Positions 54,274-63,000 of a stretch of DNA of 64,000 bases are shown here, one piece after another (positions within the stretch are counted from its first letter, which is position 1; every line of letters starts with the position of its first letter). Source of the stretch: Elusimicrobia bacterium RIFCSPLOWO2_02_FULL_39_32. GTDB lineage: Bacteria > Elusimicrobiota > Elusimicrobia > 2-02-FULL-39-32. The stretch lies in the NCBI GenBank assembly GCA_001800135.1, contig MGUU01000022.1, positions 39,004 through 103,003 on the forward strand, written 5' to 3'. The notes below the pieces were generated by a model. That model was given only the letters and a program-made list of their open reading frames with translations. It was not told where the DNA came from and searched no databases. The translations under genes and the position numbers were made by a program.

Positions 54274-55422
54274 CTACTGCAGCCTCATGGGCATGATCAC
54301 GCAAAGATAAGAACCGCCTGGCTCCGGACGGATCAAGCCCGGATTTAGAGAGGATGTAAATTCAAAATGTATTTCAGGACTATCGCTGTTTTTTAAAACA
54401 TCCAGCAAAAAAGCAGGATTAAAAGCAATATCAAAATCGTTTCCATTATAAGCAATGTCTAACTCCTCTTCTTCCTCTCCCACATTTTGCGCGTTAGCGG
54501 AAATTTTTAAAACTCCTTTCTTTAAAGAAAGCTTGACTGACCCGGAACGGTCCTGGGCAAAAAGCGCCGCTCTTTTAATTGCGGAAAAAATTTCAGATGT
54601 CTTTACTTTTAGTTCAATCTCTTTATTTTTAGGAATCACTTGATCATAATTTGGAAAGGTTCCATCAATTACACGGCTTACTAAAACAATTTCTTCTCCA
54701 TCTTTAACCCATTTAAAAGAGACTTGGTTTTCATAAGGAGCGATATGAATGGCGTCCTCTTCTTGATCAGAAGATTGGTGGCTTAAAAGCCTCAATAGCT
54801 CATTCGTGGCTTTGGAAGGTATGATCACATTCGCGTTTAAAGTTTGTTCTACGCTATTTTTAGATATAAAGGCTAGCCTTCTTCCATCTGTGGCTACCAT
54901 TTTTAGCTCTCCGGATTGAACTATGAAAAAAATACCATTTAAGACATATCGGGTTTCATCGGTTGAGACGGCGAAATATGTTTTTTTAATCATCTCTTGA
55001 AAAATAGATTTTTTAATTTTAAAAGATTGTTTTTCTGGAAACTGAGGGATTAAAGGAAAATCTTCCGGAGGCAAGGAAACAAGCGTGGCTTTTACCTTGC
55101 CGCATTTTAATTCGATTCTTTTGCCGTCATTTGAGATAAGCTCGATTTCTTTTCCTTCTGGCATTTCCCGAACTAATTCCCCAAATTTTTTAGCAGGAAC
55201 TGTAATCCTTCCTTCTTTTAAAATTTCCGCTTTTACAGTTGTGCGTATGCCCATTTCTAAATCCGTTGCTTCTAACCTAAGCACAGTGCCTGGTTTTTGA
55301 GAAGAACTTCCAGTTTGTAAAAGAAAATTAGAAAGAATAGGTAAGGTTGTTTTATTTGAAATTGAAGATTGAACAATTTGGATCGCTTCTAATAAATCCG
55401 CTTTATGAAATGAAAGTTGCAT
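54274..55422 (-). CDS. dnaN: DNA polymerase III beta sliding clamp
   Basis: 382 residues. MQLSFHKADLLEAIQIVQSSISNKTTLPILSNFLL opens the clamp. Three similar domains follow, including KKTYFAVSTDETRYVLNGIFF and the C-terminal YLCVIMPMRLQ. It is the processivity clamp. It stands 288 bp from dnaA across the probable origin. No recF follows; the next gene is DUF721. Confidence 0.97.
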   Translation of the reverse strand: MQLSFHKADLLEAIQIVQSSISNKTTLPILSNFLLQTGSSSQKPGTVLRLEATDLEMGIRTTVKAEILKEGRITVPAKKFGELVREMPEGKEIELISNDGKRIELKCGKVKATLVSLPPEDFPLIPQFPEKQSFKIKKSIFQEMIKKTYFAVSTDETRYVLNGIFFIVQSGELKMVATDGRRLAFISKNSVEQTLNANVIIPSKATNELLRLLSHQSSDQEEDAIHIAPYENQVSFKWVKDGEEIVLVSRVIDGTFPNYDQVIPKNKEIELKVKTSEIFSAIKRAALFAQDRSGSVKLSLKKGVLKISANAQNVGEEEEELDIAYNGNDFDIAFNPAFLLDVLKNSDSPEIHFEFTSSLNPGLIRPEPGGSYLCVIMPMRLQ

Positions 55423-55710
55423 GCTTATTATTCCTCCTTAAAATATTACACACAAAAATTTTATCTTTTATCCTATTAATATTATTTATAAAGATTAGTA
55501 GTCGTAATCGTAGGTCTTGTGAATATTATCAAAAATTTTTTTAAAAAATTTAAAAGGTTTAAAATTAAGACTTTTACCAAACAATTTAATGTGAATATGA
55601 TGTGAATAATCTTTTATTTTTATTCACACAATCCCATTTGTTTTTAATTATCCACATTTTCAAGATCATTTTAACAAAAACCAGGTATTTTTCCACAAAT
55701 TAGAGATATA
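55423..55710. other. Probable oriC (dnaA-dnaN intergenic region)
   Basis: 288 bp without genes, very AT-rich. A perfect DnaA box TTATCCACA is at 55648. One-mismatch boxes are TTTTCCACA (55689), TTATTCACA (55620) and TGTGAATAA on the other strand (55601). Upstream is the unwinding-prone stretch around 55520-55570 (aaaaatttttttaaaaaatt). A TAG-rich string near 55497-55516 (tagtagtcgtaatcgtag) may be a DnaA-trio element. Together these support an origin here; the trio call is tentative. Confidence 0.75.
55648..55656 (+). promoter_or_regulatory. DnaA box (perfect)
   Basis: TTATCCACA exact match, 55 bp from the dnaA stop codon. Confidence 0.8.
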
Positions 55711-57168
55711 TCAATCTTCAATATTTTCGTTTTTAATTTCTTGAGTGATCTTATTGACCAAAGAAGAGACAAAAGGGCTTTCAGCTAATTTTGCTTTTAC
55801 CTTTTCGCAGGCATGCAGCACGGTTGTATGGTCTTTGCCGCCAAAAAAATTTCCAATCTCTGTGGTGGAAAGATCCGTAAGAGTTCGAGCTAAATACATG
55901 GTAATTTGCCTGGGCCAGGCAATGGCATCCGTTCTTTTTTTAGATTTTAACTCTTTTATTTCTAAATTAAAATGTTTTGCAACCACTTCTTGAATAATTT
56001 CTATGGAAATTGGACGATCCACATCTTCTTTTTTTAGGATGTCTTTTAAGGTAGAGCGCACCGCATCTACGGTTAAAGGAGCGCTCATTAAAGAAGCGAA
56101 TGCCGCAATTCTAATCAAGGCGCCTTCCAGCTCTCTAATGTTTGATTTTACTTGGCTGGCAACAAATAAAATAACATCTTCCGGCACAAATATTTTTTCC
56201 AACTCAGCTTTTTTTCTTAATATTGCGATGCGCGTTTCCAAATCCGGAGGCTGCACATCCGCAACCACCCCCCACTCAAATCTAGAAATAAGCCTTTCCT
56301 GCAAAGCTCCCATTTCTTTAGGCGGCCTGTCTGAAGAGATAACAATCTGTTTTTTTGAGTCAAAAAGCGTATTAAAGGTAAAGAAGAACTCTTCTTCTGA
56401 ACGGCCTTTGCCCATTAAAAATTGAATATCATCAATTAAAAGACAATCCAAATTTCTATATTTGTTGCGAAAATCCGCGGGCCTTTCAAAGCGCAAAGAA
56501 TTAATGAATTCATTAATAAATTTTTCTGAACTAATGTAAAGCACCCGGGATTTTGGATGGTGTTGGAAAATCGCCTGTCCCAGAGCGTGCATGAGGTGAG
56601 TTTTACCTAACCCCACATCTCCATAAATAAAAAGAGGATTGAATCGGGTCCCAGGCTCTTTGGAAACGCCTTCAGCCGCAGCTTTTGCAAAACGGTTGGT
56701 TTCTCCTTCAACAAAAGTTTCAAAAGTGTATTTAGGATTAAATTGTTCAACGCTAAATGAAGGATCATACGGCTCTTTAGGTTTTTGAATTGCAGGCGAT
56801 TCTCTAAAGTTTGTTTGGGGCAGAGGTTCTAGTTCATCATTGGCAAGAACGATTTCTATTTCTAACTCTTTGGAAAACATTTCTTTTAAATAAGATTCAA
56901 TATTGCTTTTTGCGTGATCTTTAATCCAGTCTGAAAAAATTTTGTTGGGAGCCTCTAAAATAAGACTATCTTTTTTTCCAGGGAGATCGCTGGAAAAGGA
57001 TAGAGCCTTTACTGGTTTAAACCAGAGGTCATAGCTTTCTATTCCCATTTCATTTTTTAAGTGATTACAAATTTTTTCCCACAGTTCTTGCAGGAAAAGA
57101 GCTTCAGATGTGGAACTAAATTGAGCAGTTTCATTAGGAAGGACAGGATGATCAATATTTATACTCAT
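55711..57168 (-). CDS. dnaA: Chromosomal replication initiator DnaA
   Basis: 485 residues. Domain I about 25-110, a short linker, then the AAA+ domain: TFETFVEGETNRFAKAAA, P-loop FIYGDVGLGKTHLMHALG, Walker B LDCLLIDDIQF, and domain IV DNA-binding FFGGKDHTTVLHACEKV. GAGGTGA lies 5 nt before the ATG. Upstream DnaA boxes overlap its promoter, so autorepression is likely. Confidence 0.98.
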   Translation of the reverse strand: MSINIDHPVLPNETAQFSSTSEALFLQELWEKICNHLKNEMGIESYDLWFKPVKALSFSSDLPGKKDSLILEAPNKIFSDWIKDHAKSNIESYLKEMFSKELEIEIVLANDELEPLPQTNFRESPAIQKPKEPYDPSFSVEQFNPKYTFETFVEGETNRFAKAAAEGVSKEPGTRFNPLFIYGDVGLGKTHLMHALGQAIFQHHPKSRVLYISSEKFINEFINSLRFERPADFRNKYRNLDCLLIDDIQFLMGKGRSEEEFFFTFNTLFDSKKQIVISSDRPPKEMGALQERLISRFEWGVVADVQPPDLETRIAILRKKAELEKIFVPEDVILFVASQVKSNIRELEGALIRIAAFASLMSAPLTVDAVRSTLKDILKKEDVDRPISIEIIQEVVAKHFNLEIKELKSKKRTDAIAWPRQITMYLARTLTDLSTTEIGNFFGGKDHTTVLHACEKVKAKLAESPFVSSLVNKITQEIKNENIED

Positions 57169-57240
57169 AAATCACCTCGAATAAGTTATACACAGATTAT
57201 ACAGACTTGTGGATAATTTTTGTTAATAATGTGAATAATG
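57169..57240 (-). promoter_or_regulatory. dnaA promoter with DnaA boxes
   Basis: The minus strand shows TATAAT at 57196-57201, with transcription near 57189. Overlapping DnaA boxes: TTATCCACA (minus strand, 57208-57216), TTATTCACA (minus strand, 57230-57238) and TTATACACA (plus strand, 57186-57194). I see no good -35. Confidence 0.6.
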
Positions 57241-57399
57241 TTATATTTTGTTATTTTCTACCATCTACTGCTATTTATTGCATAAAAAGATCGTCACAGC
57301 CAGTTCAAAAAATGACAAAATTCACTTAAATTTGATTTATCTTAACACTTTAAAAAATCTTTGTCAAACAATTAATTCAAAAAAACTCGAAGAGAGATA

Positions 57400-57429
57400 T
57401 TGACAAAGGAGATCAAATTATGATACAAA
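57400..57429 (+). promoter_or_regulatory. Promoter of rpmH-rnpA-yidD-yidC
   Basis: TTGACA, an 18-nt spacer and TGA-TACAAA (an extended -10 type). The start would be about 15 nt before the rpmH ATG, and AAGGATGG is the SD. Confidence 0.55.
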
Positions 57430-57451
57430 ACATCCAAAAAAGGATGGATTT

Positions 57452-57589
57452 ATGCCTAAACGAACATTTCAGCCGCATGTAAGACGCAGGAAAAAAGTGC
57501 ATGGTTTTAGAGCCAGAATGAAAACCTATGGAGGCAGACGCGTTCTTTCTTCTAGACGCAAGAAGGGCAGACATAAGTTAATCCCTTAA
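57452..57589 (+). CDS. rpmH: 50S ribosomal protein L34
   Basis: Too short for the ORF track. 45 residues, very basic: [19 protein letters not shown] opens it, followed by the L34 core [30 protein letters not shown] precedes the ATG. It is followed by rnpA, the standard order beside dnaA. Confidence 0.97.
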   Translation: MPKRTFQPHVRRRKKVHGFRARMKTYGGRRVLSSRRKKGRHKLIP

Positions 57590-57652
57590 ATTTTTTTTAA
57601 GTCCCACGCCAAGCCTATCCTTTTAAAAAGAGCTCTTCCTTTTTAAAGCAGA

Positions 57653-58042
57653 ATGAATCTTCCAAAAAAAGAAACGCGTTATCGTTTTTTGCGGGAAGAG
57701 AAAATTAAGCGGGATAAAGAATTTGAGAGAATTTTTCTTATTGGCAATAGAGAGATAGGAGACTATTTTGATTTAATCTTTCTAAAGCAAGAGCAAAAAG
57801 AAAAATTGCCTTTAAGAAGACTAGGAATAAAAATTTCACGCAAAGTGGGGGGCGCGGTGTTGAGAAACCGGTTCAAAAGAATTTTACGGGAAATTTTTCG
57901 TCATGAAAAATGGAACCTGCAACCGAACATGGAACTTCTTTTAAGATGCAAGAGCCTGCCTAAGGAGAGGTCAACGCAATTTAAAATCTTGAGAGCTGAA
58001 TTTATTTCTCTTTGCCAGAAGGCTGGGATTTGGCAAGAATGA
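57653..58042 (+). CDS. rnpA: Ribonuclease P protein component
   Basis: 129 residues. The signature RNRFKRILREIFR is present, along with LGIKISRKVGGAVLRN. It assists the RNase P RNA in tRNA 5' maturation. Conserved order rpmH-rnpA-yidD-yidC. The start Met lies 63 nt after rpmH. Confidence 0.95.
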   Translation: MNLPKKETRYRFLREEKIKRDKEFERIFLIGNREIGDYFDLIFLKQEQKEKLPLRRLGIKISRKVGGAVLRNRFKRILREIFRHEKWNLQPNMELLLRCKSLPKERSTQFKILRAEFISLCQKAGIWQE

Positions 58043-58103
58043 AAATTTTAAGCGTGAAGTTAGAGAAAAAAACCGTTTGATTATTTTTTGAATTTAAAAG
58101 TTT

Positions 58104-58319
58104 ATGAAAAAAATTTTTTTAATTTTTATTAAAGTTTATAGAGTTATTTGGCCTTTTCTTCAGTCTGGAATGGGATTCAAAAGCAATTGCATTTTTGTTC
58201 CTTCGTGCTCTAGATATATGGAGGAAGCGGTTTCTCAGATGGGAGTTGTAAAGGGTTCTTGGGTTGGTTTAAAAAGATTAGCCAGATGCCATCCATTTGG
58301 TTCGCCCAGGGATAGATAA
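58104..58319 (+). CDS. yidD: Membrane protein insertion efficiency factor YidD
   Basis: 71 residues. KVYRVIWPFLQSGMGFKSNCIFVPSCSRYMEEAV has the family Cys and PSCSRY motif, then LKRLARCHPFGSPRD. It supports YidC-dependent insertion. It is 62 nt after rnpA and 25 nt before yidC. Confidence 0.93.
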   Translation: MKKIFLIFIKVYRVIWPFLQSGMGFKSNCIFVPSCSRYMEEAVSQMGVVKGSWVGLKRLARCHPFGSPRDR

Positions 58320-58344
58320 ATGTAACATGAGAGGTTATTAGTTT

Positions 58345-59943
58345 ATGGAAAAAAATGTGCTTTGGGCAACGATCTTATCAGCGGTTTTTTTAATGGGATG
58401 GTACTATTTTTTTATGCCCGCAGCTCAAGCTCCAGTAAGCATACCAGGCACAACGTCCCAAACTAATGTTTCGCAAGAGGATGGGAAAAATCTTGAGCCA
58501 GCCTTTACTAAAACCACACAACTTTTAGATGCAAAGCAAAGCATCCCTATTCAACCCACAGAACGGATTTTGGAAAATTCTAAACTTAAAATAGCGCTTG
58601 ATTCTCGCGGGGCAAGCGTAAAGCATTGGTGGATAAAAGAGGATGAAAGGATTACTTTAAATGGAAAAGAGCTTGTGGATTTGGTTAATTCAGGGCTTTC
58701 AAGCTCTGGAGCTGACTCATTTCCTTTAACAACATTCCCGGAACTTCAATTTAAAGAGGTTCGTTATGCTAAATTAGGGAGCGGTCAGATTAGTTCTGTT
58801 TGGAAAGCGGAGCTTGATTCTGGACTTGAAATTGAAAAAAGTTACTTCTTAGGCGATGAGAGGGGATCAGAAGAAGAGTCCTATTTTTCAAAGATGGTGC
58901 TTGTCTTTAGAAATTTATCTAAAAACCCAATTGTTTTAGAAAATTTTAAACTAGGATGGCAAGGCGGGTTAGGGACCACTAAGAGTGAACTTAAAGAAAA
59001 TCAGAGCGTGACCAGACTGCTTGCCTACCCATCTCCAACAAAAGAAGTCATTAAATTTAAATCTGGGAAAGAAAACGCGGATTTTACCTGGGCAGGGATA
59101 GACAACCGCTACTATTTGTTTGCTTTTCTTCCTAAACAGGGTCAATTAGACCACATACTAACAGAAAAATCAAAAACAAATTCTGGTGAAGTCTTTTTGG
59201 CCACAGATCGTCTTGAAATTAGTTCAGGAGAATCTAAAACCTATGCTTTTAAATTATATGGAGGGCCTAAAGGATATACACACTTAAAAGAATTAGGACT
59301 TGGTTTAGAACATGCAGTTGACTTTGGTTATTTTGGATTTTTAGGTAAATGGGCCTTAAAAGTTTTAAATGCGCTTAAAAAAACAACAGGAAATTATGGC
59401 TGGGCAATTATCTTATTAACTTGCGCTTTACAACTGCTTTTATTTCCTTTAAGCATGAAAAGTTATCGCTCTACAGCAGCCATGAAAAAATTACAGCCTA
59501 AGATTCAGGAACTGCAAAAACGATATAAAGAGGATGCAAAAAGGCTGAATCAGGAGATGTTGAGCCTTTATAAAGAATCTAAAACCAATCCTTTTGGAGG
59601 CTGTTTACCCATGATTTTACAAATCCCTGTTTTCTGGGCTTTTTTTACCATGCTGCGCAACTCTTATGAGCTAAGAGGAACCCCGTGGATTTTTTGGATT
59701 AAGGATTTGTCTCAGCACGATCCTTATTACATTTTGCCTGTGGTCATGGGCGGTGGCATGTTCTTACAACAAAAACTTTCTGGTTCCGTAGGAGACCCTA
59801 CTCAAGCTAAAGTCATGATGTTTATGCCTATTATTTTTACAGCCATGTTCCTTAATTTCCCAAGCGGTTTGGTCCTTTATTGGCTGACTAATAGCATTCT
59901 TTCCATCTCTATCCAATACTGGTGCACAAAGAAGTACGCGTAA
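58345..59943 (+). CDS. yidC: Membrane protein insertase YidC (with large periplasmic domain)
   Basis: 532 residues. TM1 is LWATILSAVFLMGWYYFFM. A periplasmic P1 domain of about 300 residues follows, then GNYGWAIILLTCALQLLLFPLSMKSYRSTAAMKKLQPKIQ and further TM helices ending in FLNFPSGLVLYWLTNSILSISIQYWC. The large P1 domain is the diderm form. It inserts and folds inner-membrane proteins. Confidence 0.96.
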   Translation: MEKNVLWATILSAVFLMGWYYFFMPAAQAPVSIPGTTSQTNVSQEDGKNLEPAFTKTTQLLDAKQSIPIQPTERILENSKLKIALDSRGASVKHWWIKEDERITLNGKELVDLVNSGLSSSGADSFPLTTFPELQFKEVRYAKLGSGQISSVWKAELDSGLEIEKSYFLGDERGSEEESYFSKMVLVFRNLSKNPIVLENFKLGWQGGLGTTKSELKENQSVTRLLAYPSPTKEVIKFKSGKENADFTWAGIDNRYYLFAFLPKQGQLDHILTEKSKTNSGEVFLATDRLEISSGESKTYAFKLYGGPKGYTHLKELGLGLEHAVDFGYFGFLGKWALKVLNALKKTTGNYGWAIILLTCALQLLLFPLSMKSYRSTAAMKKLQPKIQELQKRYKEDAKRLNQEMLSLYKESKTNPFGGCLPMILQIPVFWAFFTMLRNSYELRGTPWIFWIKDLSQHDPYYILPVVMGGGMFLQQKLSGSVGDPTQAKVMMFMPIIFTAMFLNFPSGLVLYWLTNSILSISIQYWCTKKYA

Positions 59944-60005
59944 CAATTCCTATGATGCAAAGAGGTAAATAAAAAATATTCCTACCAGCAATTTTTTCTA
60001 AAAAA

Positions 60006-63000
60006 TCATGCTTGGATTTCAAACGTTTCAGAAGTACTGAAGTTTTCTAAATCTTTTGTTTGTGGATTCTTTTCTTGGATCGTGAGTTCGTTTTTCATCC
60101 AGTTCCATTCAACCCCATTCTCTTCTGTATATCCCATGTTTTCAATCAAACTCTTTAGTTCTCTTGCAAATGTTCCGCTCACTGCGATCTTTTCTCCTAG
60201 ATTTAAGAGATCTTTCGCAAACTTCCTCCATAGCTCTGGAAACGCGGTCACCACCAATGCGATCTTATACCCCTTGCTTTTCTCTAGCGCCTGCTTTTGG
60301 GTTTGAACTGAAAAAAGTACCAGATATTCTGGGATGCCATACTCTGTGAGCAATGTCTTTACTATCCCTTGAATCTTGTCTGATTTCATAATGAATCCAA
60401 GACGAACCCTTGGATTTTTTTCACCCATGAGCCTGTCTCTTGCTCCCTCCAAAGCTTTTCTTAAATCCATCTCTGCTTCAATTTTGTTTTCTACCGTTTC
60501 CTTCGTTTCCTTTACTAACCCATTTAAATCAACCAAAAAAATCGGATATTCTTCTTTGACTTTGCTTCTAAAAAGGGCTTTGTGAATGAGGGAGTAGGTG
60601 AGGTTGCTTAAAGGGTGTTCCTCCCTCGCTTTTCTAACCATAAGGAATTCCTTGAGCTCCTTTTCCGATTCTTTGTAAAGTTTAAGTTCTTTAAAATAGT
60701 TGGCAAGGATGTTCACTGCAAAGTGGGTGATGTATGATGCAAGGATGGAAGTAGGGATCACCAAAAGAGGGGATGCCGCAAATGTATGAGGCAGAATGTA
60801 GGGAAGAATATGTGGAACTAAATAAGGCAAAGAGAGATTAACTACGCTGATCAGCCCAGCTAGACCAATATTGATGGGAGGGGCTCGTATCCCTTTAGAA
60901 TCAGGAATAAAATGTGTGGCTATAAAGGTGTAAGACCATGTAACGAGATAAGAAGCGGTAAGAGAAAGGGTAAAATCACCCGTTGATAGATACATAGGCA
61001 ACCCAACCAGTAAACTCACGAAATAGGCGAACGTATTCTCGAATGGCGATGAAAACCACCGGCCATAGTTGCGAGAAGAAAGTAAGGGAATCTTTTTATG
61101 TGTGAGAAGATGAATTTGTTTTGACAGATTCATCGCCCACTCTTTGACCACAGGAATAATTCCACCAATACTGTTAGCTTCATCTTCTATCTCTCCAGAT
61201 TCTGGAAAGAATGCCCTTACCTCATACTTATAGTATTCTTTAAGACTCTTAAACAAAGCTTTTGCTCTTTCATCATCTAGCGTATCTCTCTCTTTGGGCT
61301 CCTCTGTAAAGGTTCTGGAATCCCAAATAATGGCAAGATTATCCTTGGCTCTGGATAAGCCCACATTCAACCGTCTTAAATCTTTTACAAACCCAATTTG
61401 TCCTTGCGGGTTGCTTCTTACAAAATCAAATATCACAGCGCTATTTTCTCCTCCTTGATAACTGTCAATCGTTGTGATTGTTGGCAAATCGCCGTTGGTA
61501 AGAGTGGGATATTCCTTTTGGATCAATGAGCGTATCAGCTCTACTTGAGGAAGATAAGGGGTAATAACAGTGATTTCTTTTAGAGGAATGCCTTTGATCT
61601 TGTTGTGATAAAGAATTAGAAACATCGCTTCATCTGCTGAGGGTGGATTTCTAAAAGAGCTCCCGACTCTTTCTTCATAATATTCATTGATCCCTTCATT
61701 GATATCTATCACCTTTAAACTGAGAGTCTGCGCATCAAAGTCTTCCCACCCTCTTCGGTGGACATCCCCTTCATAAAACAGATGGGACACTAGCCCGGAA
61801 ATTAAAGGATGGGAGCGATAGTTGGTAGAAAGCATGACCCGATCCCCATAGCTCCGTTCTAACAACCAATCGAACACGCTTGTGTTAAAAGCTTTGATCT
61901 CATCCTCTGATACCCCATTATCTTTTAATGCCCTCTCTTCTTCATTATTCAATCCAAAAGGAGGAAGCTGTTTTGTGTCTCCTACAAATATTACTTTGCC
62001 GTCATCTTTAAGATAACTTAAAGGGACCAGAGCCGCAGAAAGCGTTTCCCGGCTCGCTTCATCCATAATCACAAGATCGAACTTTCCTGTTCGTTGAATG
62101 ATGTTCCTAAAGAATGGATTGGTTTCAATTCCTATGTTGGTGCCGGCAAATACCATTCCAGTTCCGTTGATATTTCTTTTTTGAAACTCATCTAAAACCT
62201 CTTTTCTTAGTCCAGTTTCCTTATTCCCCACCCAAACCTTTTCCACTCCATACTCTAATCTCTTTGGATTTCCGCCAAATCGTAGAGCAGGTAGATCGTC
62301 CATTACCTTAGCTAATGCATTATCCACGGCTTGGTTCATCTGGGATACCACTAATACATTCTTCCCTAATTTCACATATTGTCGGATGATCTCTTCAATA
62401 ACTGTGGTCTTTCCTGTACCCGCAGGACCTTCAATGTAGAATGCCTCGGTGGGATTCAATGCTAGATTCACTGCTTCTTCCTGGGATTGGTCTCCAATGG
62501 ATTCCAAATTAGATATTTTTCTATAAGGGATCCCTTTATTAAAGAATTCATCAACAGACAGTCCAGTGTTTGGAGAGTTCCTATCTTGAGAGGTTAGTGG
62601 AATCAAACCAAATAAACGGTCTAAGACTCTAGAACCAGTTGAATGACCTTGACTCCTTTCTAAATGATCAATCACTCGTTGTAGATGTTCTATCTGTATC
62701 TTCGTGGGGAGATCGCTTGAGTCAGTGAATTCTTCATCACTATCAACTCTAGCAGTCCCTTGAGAGACTTGTGGAATGGGATGAGCCAATATTGCCTGCA
62801 AAACAGAAAGGCGAGTTTTAAGGTTGCGGATTAAACTCTGGCGCTCTGGAATCTTTAGAACTTCCATATCTTGAGAATTATACCGCTTGAGATGTTTTTC
62901 TCTATCTAGAGTTCCTCTTTTTTCTTCCGCCTCCCTTTTTCTCTTGATCCAATCTTCTACATTGGGAGTGTTTAAAGATTGGATAATAAGACTCCTCTCA